Shown one piece after another: positions 53,307 through 60,658 of a stretch of DNA of 64,000 nt. This DNA is from DASYLJ01 sp036009625 (GTDB lineage: Bacteria > Desulfobacterota > Binatia > DP-6), in the NCBI GenBank assembly GCA_036009625.1, contig DASYLJ010000208.1:12835-76834 (forward strand). The letters run 5' to 3'. A program made the position numbers and the translations under genes. The notes under the pieces were generated by a model. It worked only from the letters and a program-made list of their open reading frames with translations. It was not told the DNA's origin and made no database searches. The stretch's first letter is position 1, and each line of letters begins with the position of its first letter.

Positions 53307-54190
53307 GCGTCCTCGTCGGCAAGCACACCCGCGTCCTCACGCAGGGCATCACCGGTGCCACGGGCCAGCTGCACACGCGACTCTGCAAGGAGTACGGCAC
53401 GCAGATGGTGTCGGGCGTCACGCCCGGTCGTGGCGGCACCGACTTCGAAGGCATCCCGATCTTCGACACCGTCGCCGCGGCCGTCGCGGCCACGGGCGCC
53501 AACGCGTCGGTCATCTACGTGCCGCCGCCCGGCGCCGCCGATGCGATCCTCGAAGCGGCCGATGCCGGCATCCCGCTCGTCATCTGCATCACCGAGGGCG
53601 TGCCCGTCATCGACATGGTGCGCGTGAAGCGCGCGCTCGAAGGCACCAAGACCCGGCTCATCGGACCCAACTGCCCCGGGGTTATCACGCCGGGCGCGTG
53701 CAAGATCGGCATCATGCCGGGCTACATCCACAAGCCGGGTCGCGTCGGCGTGGTGTCGCGCAGTGGCACGCTGACCTACGAGGCCGTCTTCCAGCTCACG
53801 CAGCTCGGCATCGGGCAGTCGACGTGCATCGGCATCGGCGGCGACCCGATCATCGGGACCGGCTTCATCGATGCGTTGCGGCTGTTCCAGGACGATCCCG
53901 GCACCGACGCCGTCATCATGATCGGCGAGATCGGTGGCTCGGCCGAGGAAGAGGCGGCGGCGTTCATCAAGAAGCACGTCAACAAGCCGGTGGTGAGCTT
54001 CATCGCCGGTCAGACCGCTCCCGAAGGCAAGCGCATGGGCCACGCGGGAGCCATCATCGCGGGCGGCAAGGGCACGGCCGCCGAGAAGATGGCGGCGCTC
54101 GAAGCGGCCGGCGTCACCATGTCGGCCAGCCCGGCACGGCTCGGCGTCACCATGCAGGGCGCTCTACGAAAGGCAGGAAAGCTCCAGTGA
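53303..54190 (+). CDS. sucD: Succinate--CoA ligase subunit alpha
   Basis: A 295-residue CoA-binding subunit that carries the transient phosphohistidine. Motifs: VLTQGITGATGQLHT (CoA-binding), GVTPGRGG, VIYVPPPGAADAI, GPNCPGVITPGACKIGIMPG, SRSGTLTYEA, GGDPIIGT, IGEIGGSAEEEAA, and the active His247 in GHAGAIIAGGKGTA. ATG 53303 overlaps sucC by 4 nt; the stop overlaps the ndk GTG. Confidence 0.96.
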   Translation: MSVLVGKHTRVLTQGITGATGQLHTRLCKEYGTQMVSGVTPGRGGTDFEGIPIFDTVAAAVAATGANASVIYVPPPGAADAILEAADAGIPLVICITEGVPVIDMVRVKRALEGTKTRLIGPNCPGVITPGACKIGIMPGYIHKPGRVGVVSRSGTLTYEAVFQLTQLGIGQSTCIGIGGDPIIGTGFIDALRLFQDDPGTDAVIMIGEIGGSAEEEAAAFIKKHVNKPVVSFIAGQTAPEGKRMGHAGAIIAGGKGTAAEKMAALEAAGVTMSASPARLGVTMQGALRKAGKLQ

Positions 54191-54621
54191 CCGAACGCAC
54201 GTTCTTCATTGTCAAGCCCGATGCCATGCGCAAGGGCGTCCTCGGGAAGGTCCTCACCATGATCCAGGAGGGCGGCTTCACGCTCGTGGGCGGCCGCGTG
54301 CGCCAGCTCACGGACGGCGAGGCGCAGCGCTTCTATGCCGTCCACAGCGAGCGCAAGTTCTTTCCCGATCTCGTGAAGTTCATGACCTCCGGACCGGTGT
54401 TCGTAGGAGTGCTCGAGGCCGACGGCGCCATCAAGCGCTGGCGCGACCTGATGGGACCGACCGATTCCACCAAGGCACCCAAGGGCACCATCCGCGGCGA
54501 GTTCGGGACCGACGTCGAGCAGAACGCGTCCCACGGCTCGGATGCGCCGGAGACGGCACGAGCCGAGATCGCGTTCTTCTTCCCGGGGCACGAGCTGCCG
54601 GGCGCGACGGCCACGCCGTAA
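54187..54621 (+). CDS. ndk: Nucleoside diphosphate kinase
   Basis: A 144-residue enzyme equilibrating nucleoside triphosphates by a phosphohistidine mechanism. Motifs: TFFIVKPDAMRKGVLG, FYAVHSERKFFPDLVKFMTS, GPTDSTKAPKGTIRGEFG and the active-site His116 in NASHGSD. GTG 54187 overlaps the sucD stop (GTGA). Its neighbourhood fits with succinyl-CoA ligase, whose GTP or ATP product is the kinase's phosphate donor. A transporter gene follows in the same frame directly after its TAA. Confidence 0.96.
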   Translation: MTERTFFIVKPDAMRKGVLGKVLTMIQEGGFTLVGGRVRQLTDGEAQRFYAVHSERKFFPDLVKFMTSGPVFVGVLEADGAIKRWRDLMGPTDSTKAPKGTIRGEFGTDVEQNASHGSDAPETARAEIAFFFPGHELPGATATP

Positions 54622-54666
54622 GCGCAGCTGTCCGCCTTCTTCCTCGCCGCGTTCCTCTTCGGAGCG

Positions 54667-55479
54667 ATGGCGGTCTGCGTCCGCGCCGCCGTGCAGGAGA
54701 TGCCGGTCGGCGCGGTGTCGTTCGTGCGCTTCTTCGGGTCGCTCCTGGTGCTGGTGGCGGCGACGCGCGCGCGCGGGTTGTGGCCCCGCACCGGCAGTGT
54801 CGGACGGCTGATGCAGCGGTCCCTGCTCGGTGCCGCCGCCATCGTCTGCTACTTCGCGGCGATCGAGCAGGCGGGCGCCGGTCTCGCGACGCTGCTGCAC
54901 TCGACGTACCCGGTGTGGACCGCGCTCTTCGCCGTCACCTTGATGGACGAGGTGTTCACGTGGCGGATCGCGATGGCGCTCGCGCTGAACCTCCTCGGCG
55001 CCGCGCTCGCGATCAGCGGCGAGATGACGCTGCGTGAGGGTATCCTCGCGGGTGGCCTGCTCGGGTTGGTGGGGGGCATGCTGGCGGGTGGCGCGGTCGC
55101 CACCGCGAGCGCGCTCCGACGCACGGAAAGCGCATCGCTGATCACGGTCTGGTTCATGGCGGTCGGCGCTGCGGTGACGGCGCCGGCGTTGCTCGCCGAC
55201 ATGCCGCCGATGACGCTGCGTCTCGCGCTGGCACTGCTCGGCGTCGTGCTGACGTCGACGGGCGGACAATGGCTCCTGCATCACGGGCTGGGAACCGTGT
55301 CGGCGACGGTGGGCAGCCTCGCGGCGGCGACGAGCATCGTCACCGCCGCGGTGCTGGAAGGCGTCGTGCTCGGGGAAAACGTCGGGCCGCAGGTGCTGCT
55401 CGGCGGCGTCTTGATGCTGACGGCGGTCGGCCTGGCGGCGCGACCGCGGCCGGTCATCCCGCCCCCGGTGGCCTCGTGA
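54667..55479 (+). CDS. EamA/DMT-family transporter (start uncertain)
   Basis: At least 270 residues with nine or ten hydrophobic segments, of the drug/metabolite exporter type: two EamA halves, with ATRARGLWPRTGSVGRLM and STYPVWTALFAVTLMDEVFT in the first and LALALLGVVLTSTGGQWLLH in the second. The first ATG (54667) cuts the first membrane helix. The in-frame codons from the ndk TAA encode LSAFFLAAFLFGA, the missing half of that helix, but only a CTG at 54628 could start it. The true start may thus be non-canonical. The 3' end overlaps the convergent PspC gene by 26 nt. Substrate unknown. Confidence 0.75.
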   Translation: MAVCVRAAVQEMPVGAVSFVRFFGSLLVLVAATRARGLWPRTGSVGRLMQRSLLGAAAIVCYFAAIEQAGAGLATLLHSTYPVWTALFAVTLMDEVFTWRIAMALALNLLGAALAISGEMTLREGILAGGLLGLVGGMLAGGAVATASALRRTESASLITVWFMAVGAAVTAPALLADMPPMTLRLALALLGVVLTSTGGQWLLHHGLGTVSATVGSLAAATSIVTAAVLEGVVLGENVGPQVLLGGVLMLTAVGLAARPRPVIPPPVAS

Positions 55480-55801
55480 CGACGATCCGCTCATCGGGCA
55501 GGAACGTCTGCGGCGTGCGGTACGGCATCACCACCCACAGCACCAGGTAGATCACGATCCCCATGCCGCCGCCGATGAGCGTGCCGAGCAGGAATGCGAG
55601 GCGCACGACGGTGACGGAGATGCCGAACTCCTCCGCGAGCCCGGCACAGACGCCGGCGATCTTGCGGTTGTCGCGCGAGCGGAACCAGGTGCGGGTGAGG
55701 GCGTGGCCGGAGAGCATGCTGCCGCAGAAGCGACACTTGATGGCCTCGGAGCGGATCTCCTCGGCGCAGTAGGGACAGCGTTGAGTGAGGGCGTCAGACA
55801 T
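55454..55801 (-). CDS. Zinc-ribbon PspC-domain membrane protein (copy 2)
   Basis: A 115-residue protein. The N-terminal zinc ribbon has two C-x-x-C knuckles (CPYCAEEI and CRFCGSML). The PspC domain follows: RDNRKIAGVCAGLAEEFGIS, then VVRLAFLLGTLIGGGMGIVI and YLVLWVVMPY, i.e. one or two membrane helices. PspC proteins sense envelope stress. It is the last gene of a minus-strand operon after the ECF sigma and anti-sigma genes, overlapping the anti-sigma gene by 8 nt. A paralogue with the same architecture is the first gene of the operon. Confidence 0.85.
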   Translation of the reverse strand: MSDALTQRCPYCAEEIRSEAIKCRFCGSMLSGHALTRTWFRSRDNRKIAGVCAGLAEEFGISVTVVRLAFLLGTLIGGGMGIVIYLVLWVVMPYRTPQTFLPDERIVVTRPPGAG

Positions 55802-56270
55802 GGTGGTCCTCGAGGGCCGGGCGCAGCTGGCGTCCGGCCAGCAGCGGCACGGCCGCGTAGGTGAGCGTCAGGAGCAGGGCGAGCAGGGCTGCATAGTTGC
55901 CGACCAGGAACAGGCTGACGGCGTCGGGCAGGACGATGGAGAGCAGCTGGCGCGCGTTGGTGACCACCCACCAGTCGATCGCGAGGATCAGCGGCAACGG
56001 CAGGATCGCGGCGGCGACGGCGGCGGCGATGCGAAGCCAGTCGACGCGACGCCGGCGCGCGGCGAGCAGCGGCTCGGCGGCGAGCCGCACGCGGGCCGAC
56101 AGCGCAGGCGTCGGCGCCGGCACATCATCGGCCGCGAGCGCGTGCGTGACGCGACGGACGTCGGCCAGTGCCGCGGCGCACTCGGCGCACGTCGTCAGGT
56201 GCTGCGTGCCTTCGGGCGGGACGTCGCCGTGGAGCAGCACGTGCGTCAGCAGCTCGTCGCAGGTCGTCAT
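55794..56270 (-). CDS. Anti-sigma factor with zf-HC2 domain
   Basis: A 158-residue protein whose N-terminus carries the H-x3-C-x2-C anti-sigma zinc motif (HLTTCAECAAAL, preceded by TCDELL). Two membrane segments follow (IAAAVAAAILPLPLILAIDWW and LFLVGNYAALLALLLTLTYA). It would hold the co-encoded ECF sigma factor at the inner membrane until a signal releases it. ATG 56270 overlaps the sigma stop (ATGA), a typical sigma/anti-sigma coupling. The sensing role is inferred from family and gene order. Confidence 0.85.
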   Translation of the reverse strand: MTTCDELLTHVLLHGDVPPEGTQHLTTCAECAAALADVRRVTHALAADDVPAPTPALSARVRLAAEPLLAARRRRVDWLRIAAAVAAAILPLPLILAIDWWVVTNARQLLSIVLPDAVSLFLVGNYAALLALLLTLTYAAVPLLAGRQLRPALEDHHV

Positions 56271-56782
56271 GCGCCGCCCTTCGCTAGCGATACGAGTCGC
56301 TTCATGGCCTGGTGCAGTCGACTCTTCACCGTGCCTCGCGGGACGTCGAGAATGGCCGCCACCTCGTCCTCGCCGAGGTCGTGGTAGTAGCGCAGGATGA
56401 CGGCGCTGCGCTGACCTTCCGGGAGTGCGGCGAGGAGCCGGCGCGCGTCGATGCCGGCGTCGGACGGTGCGGGGCTGGTGAGGGTGACCGTCGATGGGTC
56501 GACGGGCTCGGGTGGCGGACGGCGGTGCCAGTCGCGACAGAGGTTGAGCGCGATCTGGAAGAGCCAGGTGGAGAACCGTCGCGCGGGATCGAAGCGTCCC
56601 GCGGCGCGCACCACGCGCAGCCACGTCTCCTGGTAGAGGTCATCGACGTCGCGGCCTCCGGTGTGGCGGTAGAGGAAGCGGTGCAGCGGCTGCTCCCACC
56701 GCCGACACAGATGCTCCAGCGCCTGCGCGTCGCCCTCGGCGAGCCGGCGCATCAGGGCTTCGTCGGAACGGTCGTCGTCCAT
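56267..56782 (-). CDS. ECF-family RNA polymerase sigma factor
   Basis: A 171-residue group IV sigma factor. Region 2 contains ALEHLCRRWEQPLHRFLYRH, DVDDLYQETWLRVVRAAGRF and STWLFQIALNLCRDWHRR; region 4 contains LPEGQRSAVILRYYHDLGED and EVAAILDVPRGTVKSRLHQA. The linker (PPPEPVDPSTVTLTSPAP) is short. It is followed by a zf-HC2 anti-sigma gene. A candidate ECF-type promoter (GAACCT-N16-GTATCA) lies upstream of the operon, so the sigma probably directs its own transcription. Confidence 0.92.
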   Translation of the reverse strand: MDDDRSDEALMRRLAEGDAQALEHLCRRWEQPLHRFLYRHTGGRDVDDLYQETWLRVVRAAGRFDPARRFSTWLFQIALNLCRDWHRRPPPEPVDPSTVTLTSPAPSDAGIDARRLLAALPEGQRSAVILRYYHDLGEDEVAAILDVPRGTVKSRLHQAMKRLVSLAKGGA

Positions 56783-56809
56783 CCGCGCTCGTGGCGTCGT
56801 CTAGCACGT

Positions 56810-57184
56810 TCATGCGGCCGGACCTCGCGTCGCCGGGCCGCCGTGGCGGAAGCGGTCCCACTCGGTGCGGGCCAGGTCGAGGCCGCGCTGGAAGGGCGGC
56901 TGCCCCTTGGGGGAGTACGGGACCATCACCCAGAGCGCCAGGTAGAGCAGTGGGCCCAGCAGGTGGAAGAAGGTGAGCAGGACGAAGCCCACGCGCGTCC
57001 AGCTGAGCGGCACCGCCATGGCCCGACTGACGGCCGAGGCCACTCCCGCGATGCGGCGCTCGGGATGGTCGCGGTGCCATGCGGACGGGTCGACGGCCAG
57101 CAGCCGCGAGCGGCAGTGCGGGCAGCGGGCGGCTTCGGCGGCGATCTCCTCGGCACAGAACGGGCAGGGGCGGCGGTCGGTCAT
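56810..57184 (-). CDS. Zinc-ribbon PspC-domain membrane protein (copy 1)
   Basis: A 124-residue protein with an N-terminal zinc ribbon (CPFCAEEI and CPHCRSRL) and a PspC domain (HPERRIAGVASAVSRAMAVP, then TRVGFVLLTFFHLLGPLLYL and LALWVMVPYS). AAGGAGG 5 nt upstream is a near-perfect ribosome binding site. It is the promoter-proximal gene of the ECF sigma operon and a paralogue of the last gene. A stress-sensing or scaffold role at the inner membrane is inferred. The 27 nt before the sigma gene hold no terminator. Confidence 0.85.
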   Translation of the reverse strand: MTDRRPCPFCAEEIAAEAARCPHCRSRLLAVDPSAWHRDHPERRIAGVASAVSRAMAVPLSWTRVGFVLLTFFHLLGPLLYLALWVMVPYSPKGQPPFQRGLDLARTEWDRFRHGGPATRGPAA

Positions 57185-57206
57185 GGGCTCCTCCTTGGTT
57201 GCCGGG

Positions 57207-57234
57207 TGATACGCGGCGGAGGGCCTGGAGGTTC
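57207..57234 (-). promoter_or_regulatory. Candidate ECF-sigma-dependent promoter of the PspC / sigma operon
   Basis: Minus strand GAACCT (57234-57229), 16 nt, GTATCA (57212-57207), followed by a short leader containing AAGGAGG. The GAAC-type -35 and 16-nt spacing match the general pattern of ECF promoters and would give autoregulation by the sigma encoded in the operon. Confidence 0.55.
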
Positions 57235-57286
57235 ATTCCGGGTCTCGTGGCGCTCGCGGGTCGGCGTCGGTAAGATCGCCGGCCGA

Positions 57287-58351
57287 ATGCGGGACGTGCA
57301 GAATCTGACCCGGGCCGAGATGGAGACCTGGTGCGCCGAGGTCGGAGAGCCGGGCTATCGGGCCGGCCAGATCCTGGCGTGGGTCCATCGCAAGGCGGCG
57401 ACCCGCTTCGAGGACATGTCGAGCCTGTCGCGCGGGCTGCGTGGCCGTCTCGCCGAGGCATTCACGCTGGGACGTCTCGAGCCCACCACGGTCGCGCAGG
57501 CCAGCGACGGCACGCAGAAGCTGCTGTTCCACCTCCCCGCCGAAGGCACCGGCGGACGTACCGCCGCCATCGAGAGCGTGCTCATCCCGCAGGTCGACCG
57601 CGCCGGCGGCGCCCGCGATCGGCTCACCCTCTGCATCTCGAGCCAGGCGGGGTGCGGTATGGGCTGCGGCTTCTGCGCCACCGCGCAGCTCGGCCTGATC
57701 CGCAACCTCGAGACGGCGGAGATCGTCGGCCAGGTGCGCACCGGCATGACGGTGGCGGCGCCGCGCGCGCTCACCAACATCGTCTTGATGGGCATGGGCG
57801 AGCCGCTCGCGAACTACGACGCCGTCGCCGCCGCACTCGAGATCATGACCGCCGAATGGGGGCTGGCGATCTCGCCGCGCCGGATCACGGTGTCGACCGT
57901 GGGTCTGGCGCCGCTGATCGCGCGTTTCATCGACGAGACGCGGGTCCAGCTGGCGGTGTCGCTGCACGCGCCCACCGACGCCCAGCGCGAGCGGCTGGTG
58001 CCGATCAATCGTCGCTATCCACTCGCCGAGCTGATGCGGGCCTGTCGCGACGTCCCGCTGGCGCGTCGTCAGCGCATCACCTTCGAGTACGTCATGCTCG
58101 ACGGGGAGAACGATGCCGACGCCGACGCGCGCGCCCTGGTCCGCCTGCTGCACGGGCTGCGCGTGAAGGTGAACCTGATTCCATGGAATGCGTTTCCCGG
58201 CGCGGCCTTCAGGCCCAGCCCGCGTACGCGCGTCGACCGCTTCCAGGCGATCCTGCGCGAGCACGGGCTCAACGCGACCATCCGTGAGAGTCGCGGTCAG
58301 GACATCCAGGCGGCGTGCGGCCAGTTGGCCGCGGCTCGGCCGGCCGCCTAG
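57287..58351 (+). CDS. rlmN: Dual-specificity 23S rRNA/tRNA adenine-C2 methyltransferase RlmN
   Basis: A 354-residue radical SAM enzyme that methylates A2503 of 23S rRNA and A37 of some tRNAs. ATG 57287 opens RDVQNLTRAEMETWCAEVG, and the N-terminal domain has YRAGQILAWVHRKAATRFED. The [4Fe-4S] motif C-x3-C-x2-C is C123, C127, C130 (CISSQAGCGMGCGFCAT). NIVLMGMGEPLANYDAV and ITVSTVGLAPLI follow. The C-terminal catalytic Cys is in RESRGQDIQAACGQL. TAAGAT at 57271-57276, 10 nt before the ATG, may be its -10. The stop shares a base with the following gene start. Confidence 0.95.
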   Translation: MRDVQNLTRAEMETWCAEVGEPGYRAGQILAWVHRKAATRFEDMSSLSRGLRGRLAEAFTLGRLEPTTVAQASDGTQKLLFHLPAEGTGGRTAAIESVLIPQVDRAGGARDRLTLCISSQAGCGMGCGFCATAQLGLIRNLETAEIVGQVRTGMTVAAPRALTNIVLMGMGEPLANYDAVAAALEIMTAEWGLAISPRRITVSTVGLAPLIARFIDETRVQLAVSLHAPTDAQRERLVPINRRYPLAELMRACRDVPLARRQRITFEYVMLDGENDADADARALVRLLHGLRVKVNLIPWNAFPGAAFRPSPRTRVDRFQAILREHGLNATIRESRGQDIQAACGQLAAARPAA

Positions 58352-59289
58352 TGCCCGGCATCGGGGTCATCATCAACCCGCACGCCAAGGCCAACAAGAA
58401 GGCCTCTGGGGTGCGGGAGAAGCGGATGAGCGAGGTGCTCGGGCCGTTCGGCGTCGTGCGCGTGACGCCGTCACTCGAGGCGGTGGAGGACGTGGCGCGC
58501 GAGTTCCTCGATCGCCAGGTCGACATCCTCGCCATCTGCGGTGGCGACGGCAGCGACCACTGCACGCTCACCGCCTTCCATCGCGTCTACGGCGAGACGG
58601 CGCTGCCGCTGCTGCTGCCGCTGCGCGCCGGCACGATCAACTACATCGCCGACGCCACCGGTGGCCGTCGCGGCACCCCGGAGCAGGTGCTGGCGCGCGT
58701 GGTGCGCGACTACCGGCGCGGTCACACGCACGTCACCACCGAGCGCGACGTGCTGCGCGTCAACGGCACCGAGGTGGGCTTCCTGCTGAGCTTCGGCACG
58801 GCGGTGAACTACCTGCGCGCGTACTACGCGATGGAGAAGCAGGGACCGTGGCAGGCGGCGCGTCTGCTCGGCCGCCTGATGGCGTCGGCCATGCTCGGCA
58901 CCCACATCTCGCGCGCCGTCTTCCAGGCGATCGAAGGCGACATCGAGTGTGACGACGAGTCACTGCCGTTCCGCCTCTTCACGTTCTTCTTCGCGTCGAC
59001 GGTCGAGCAGATGGCGCTCGGGTTCCAGCCGACGTATCTGGCGAACCGCAAGCGCGGCTACTTCCACGTACTCGGCGGGCCGATCCCGGCGCGGCGGCTC
59101 ATCCGACGTGTCATGCGCGTCTACCGCGGGTTTCCGACCGGCGAGCCGCTGCTCTACGACAGCATCGGCAAGCAGCTCACGATCCGCTTCGCGAAGCCGA
59201 CGCACATCATGCTGGATGGGGACATCCTGGAGCCGATGGATCGGCTCGTAGTCGACGTGCCGCTGCGGGTCAGCCTGATCCAGGGCTAG
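58351..59289 (+). CDS. Diacylglycerol kinase catalytic-domain family protein (lipid kinase-like)
   Basis: A 312-residue protein from GTG 58351 (TAGTG overlap with rlmN). The N-terminal DAGK catalytic domain shows GVIINPHAKANKKASG, AICGGDGSDHCTLTAFHR (GGDG nucleotide loop) and LPLRAGTINYIADATGG. The C-terminal beta-domain continues to VDVPLRVSLIQG. Family members phosphorylate diacylglycerol, sphingosine-type or other lipids, or act in lipid-linked intermediates. The last 323 bp are duplicated at 60659-60981. Likely part of membrane lipid metabolism; exact substrate unknown. Confidence 0.85.
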   Translation: MPGIGVIINPHAKANKKASGVREKRMSEVLGPFGVVRVTPSLEAVEDVAREFLDRQVDILAICGGDGSDHCTLTAFHRVYGETALPLLLPLRAGTINYIADATGGRRGTPEQVLARVVRDYRRGHTHVTTERDVLRVNGTEVGFLLSFGTAVNYLRAYYAMEKQGPWQAARLLGRLMASAMLGTHISRAVFQAIEGDIECDDESLPFRLFTFFFASTVEQMALGFQPTYLANRKRGYFHVLGGPIPARRLIRRVMRVYRGFPTGEPLLYDSIGKQLTIRFAKPTHIMLDGDILEPMDRLVVDVPLRVSLIQG

Positions 59290-59301
59290 TTCTGCGCGTC
59301 G

Positions 59302-59436
59302 CCTGGTGGGGCGGGCGGTCGTCGGGAGCCACCGGCTCGCTCGACGATCGCACGGCACCACGCCGCCCCCTTTCCCCCCCCGCGTGCTCCCGACTCGCTC
59401 TCACGGTGGCCCCCGACGACCGACCGCCCCATCAGG
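59302..59436. repeat. Long imperfect inverted repeat after the lipid-kinase gene
   Basis: The arms 59302-59333 and 59405-59436 are inverted copies of 32 bp with only three mismatches, separated by 71 nt. It lies between the convergent lipid-kinase and tetR genes. It could be a large bidirectional transcription-termination hairpin or a small MITE-like element of 135 bp. No transposase or target duplication is visible. Confidence 0.65.
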
Positions 59437-59459
59437 CTCCGGGATCTGCTGGCGCGAGC

Positions 59460-60050
59460 CTAGCCGAGGACGGCTGCGGTCAGCGTCTGCCGAAGGGTGC
59501 GTGCAGTCTTGGCGGCGCCCCAGCCTCGGGCGACGGCGAGGAGCTCCCAGACCTGAACCGACGAGCCGGCCCACAGGAAGTCGGCGGCAGCCGGCGCAGT
59601 CCACTGAGGGGCCAGGGCCCCGTCCCGGCGCAGCGACTTCGCCAGCAGCGCGAACCCGTGGTGGAGGGCGTCCATGCGGTCCGCCCACGCCTGCGCGGCG
59701 TCGGGGTCGTCGCGGCGGGCACGCATCAGCGAGGTGGCGACGGGGTGGATCGTCGGAACGAAGTCGAGCCAGACGCGGAGGAAGGCGTCCAGCCGTTGGC
59801 GTGGATCGGCGGTGGCGAGAGCATCACGGAACTGGGTGTGGATGTCCGCGCGCTCGTCCGCCCGTCGAACCAGCGCCACCAGCAGGCCTCCGCGGGAACG
59901 GAAGTGGACGTAGATGGCCTGACGCGTGAGTCCTACGGCGTCGGCGATCTCGCTCATGGAGACGTGAGCGCCACGCTCGGCGATGACGCGCCAGGCGACG
60001 TCGAGGATGTCCGCCCGGGTGCGGATACTTCGAGCCGTTAGATTTGACAC
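59460..60050 (-). CDS. TetR-family transcriptional regulator
   Basis: A 196-residue repressor from GTG 60050. The N-terminal helix-turn-helix is TRADILDVAWRVIAERGAHV followed by SMSEIADAVGLTRQAIYVHF, with a ligand-binding C-terminal helical domain (FLRVWLDFVPTIHPVATSLM). The start codon lies inside a 16-bp perfect palindrome shared with the divergent DUF1330-like gene. A TTGACA-N16-TCAGTT promoter on the minus strand predicts transcription from the start codon itself, so the repressor could shut off its own leaderless mRNA and its neighbour. Ligand unknown. Confidence 0.88.
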   Translation of the reverse strand: MSNLTARSIRTRADILDVAWRVIAERGAHVSMSEIADAVGLTRQAIYVHFRSRGGLLVALVRRADERADIHTQFRDALATADPRQRLDAFLRVWLDFVPTIHPVATSLMRARRDDPDAAQAWADRMDALHHGFALLAKSLRRDGALAPQWTAPAAADFLWAGSSVQVWELLAVARGWGAAKTARTLRQTLTAAVLG

Positions 60051-60067
60051 GTGTCAAAACTGACGGC
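60034..60067. promoter_or_regulatory. TetR operator shared by the divergent tetR / DUF1330 pair
   Basis: TTTGACAC|GTGTCAAA at 60043-60058 is a perfect 16-bp palindrome, and the symmetry continues imperfectly to 60034-60067 (15 of 17 positions per arm). The left arm contains a plus-strand TTGACA (60044-60049), a likely -35 for the DUF1330-like gene; on the minus strand it covers the tetR -10/start. One operator would thus block both promoters. Confidence 0.75.
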
Positions 60068-60101
60068 AGAAGTGGTCGCTGTCAATCGAAGGAGGTTCTC
60101 C

Positions 60102-60542
60102 ATGGATGAGCAGATCGGGGCGGCGCGCGCCGTCGAGCTGACGCAGTGGTACGGCGCGGGCGCGGGACCGACCATCACCCAGTGGCAACGCGTGCTCGAC
60201 GGACCGGGAGGGGCGCCGGTCACCGTGATCAACTTCTTCAAGCTCCGGCCGATGGCAGCGTACGCGACGGGGGGTGACCCGGTGAGCGGCTTCGAGGCGA
60301 TGATGCGGTACGCAGCCGTCAGCGGGCCGACACTGGAGAAGGTGGGTGGTCGCTTTCTGTTGAGCGGTCCGTTCGAGACGACCTTGATCGGTGACGACGA
60401 GGACTGGGACCTGGTCGCGATCGGGGCGTATCCCACGCGCGACGCGCTGCTGGCCTTGTTCGACGACGCGGCCTATCGCGAGGCCTGGGCGCATCGAGTG
60501 GCAGCGGTCGAGCGGCAGCGGGTGGTGATCGCCGCCGGCTAA
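60102..60542 (+). CDS. DUF1330-like small protein under TetR control
   Basis: A 146-residue protein from ATG 60102, chosen for its AAGGAGG (60089-60095) 6 nt upstream; a GTG at 60051 inside the operator is in frame but has no such site. It has a ferredoxin-like alpha/beta pattern with VTVINFFKLRPMAAYATGGD, EAMMRYAAVSGPTLEKVGG, RFLLSGPFETTLIGDDEDWD and LVAIGAYPTRDALLALFDDA, as in DUF1330/Dabb-type proteins that may bind or modify small hydrophobic molecules. With the divergent TetR it forms a small inducible unit. The stop lies at the edge of the EamA fragment. Confidence 0.72.
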   Translation: MDEQIGAARAVELTQWYGAGAGPTITQWQRVLDGPGGAPVTVINFFKLRPMAAYATGGDPVSGFEAMMRYAAVSGPTLEKVGGRFLLSGPFETTLIGDDEDWDLVAIGAYPTRDALLALFDDAAYREAWAHRVAAVERQRVVIAAG

Positions 60543-60656
60543 GCGTCAGTCGGCTTCGCCTGCCTGGGCGCGTTCGACGCGATCAGCGCGACCGCTGCGA
60601 TGATGATACCGCCCGCAAGCACCATGCGGGCGGTGATCGGCTCGGCGAGGAACAGC
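60541..60656 (-). pseudogene. 3' fragment of an EamA transporter gene (relic)
   Basis: 116 bp matching the 3' end of the complete EamA gene (61791-61906), read on the minus strand. It encodes the last 38 or so residues (ITARMVLAGGIIIAAVALI, then SNAPRQAKPTDA and a stop). It has no 5' part and joins the lipid-kinase fragment after 2 bp. Not a functional gene. Confidence 0.85.
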
Positions 60657-60658
60657 GT

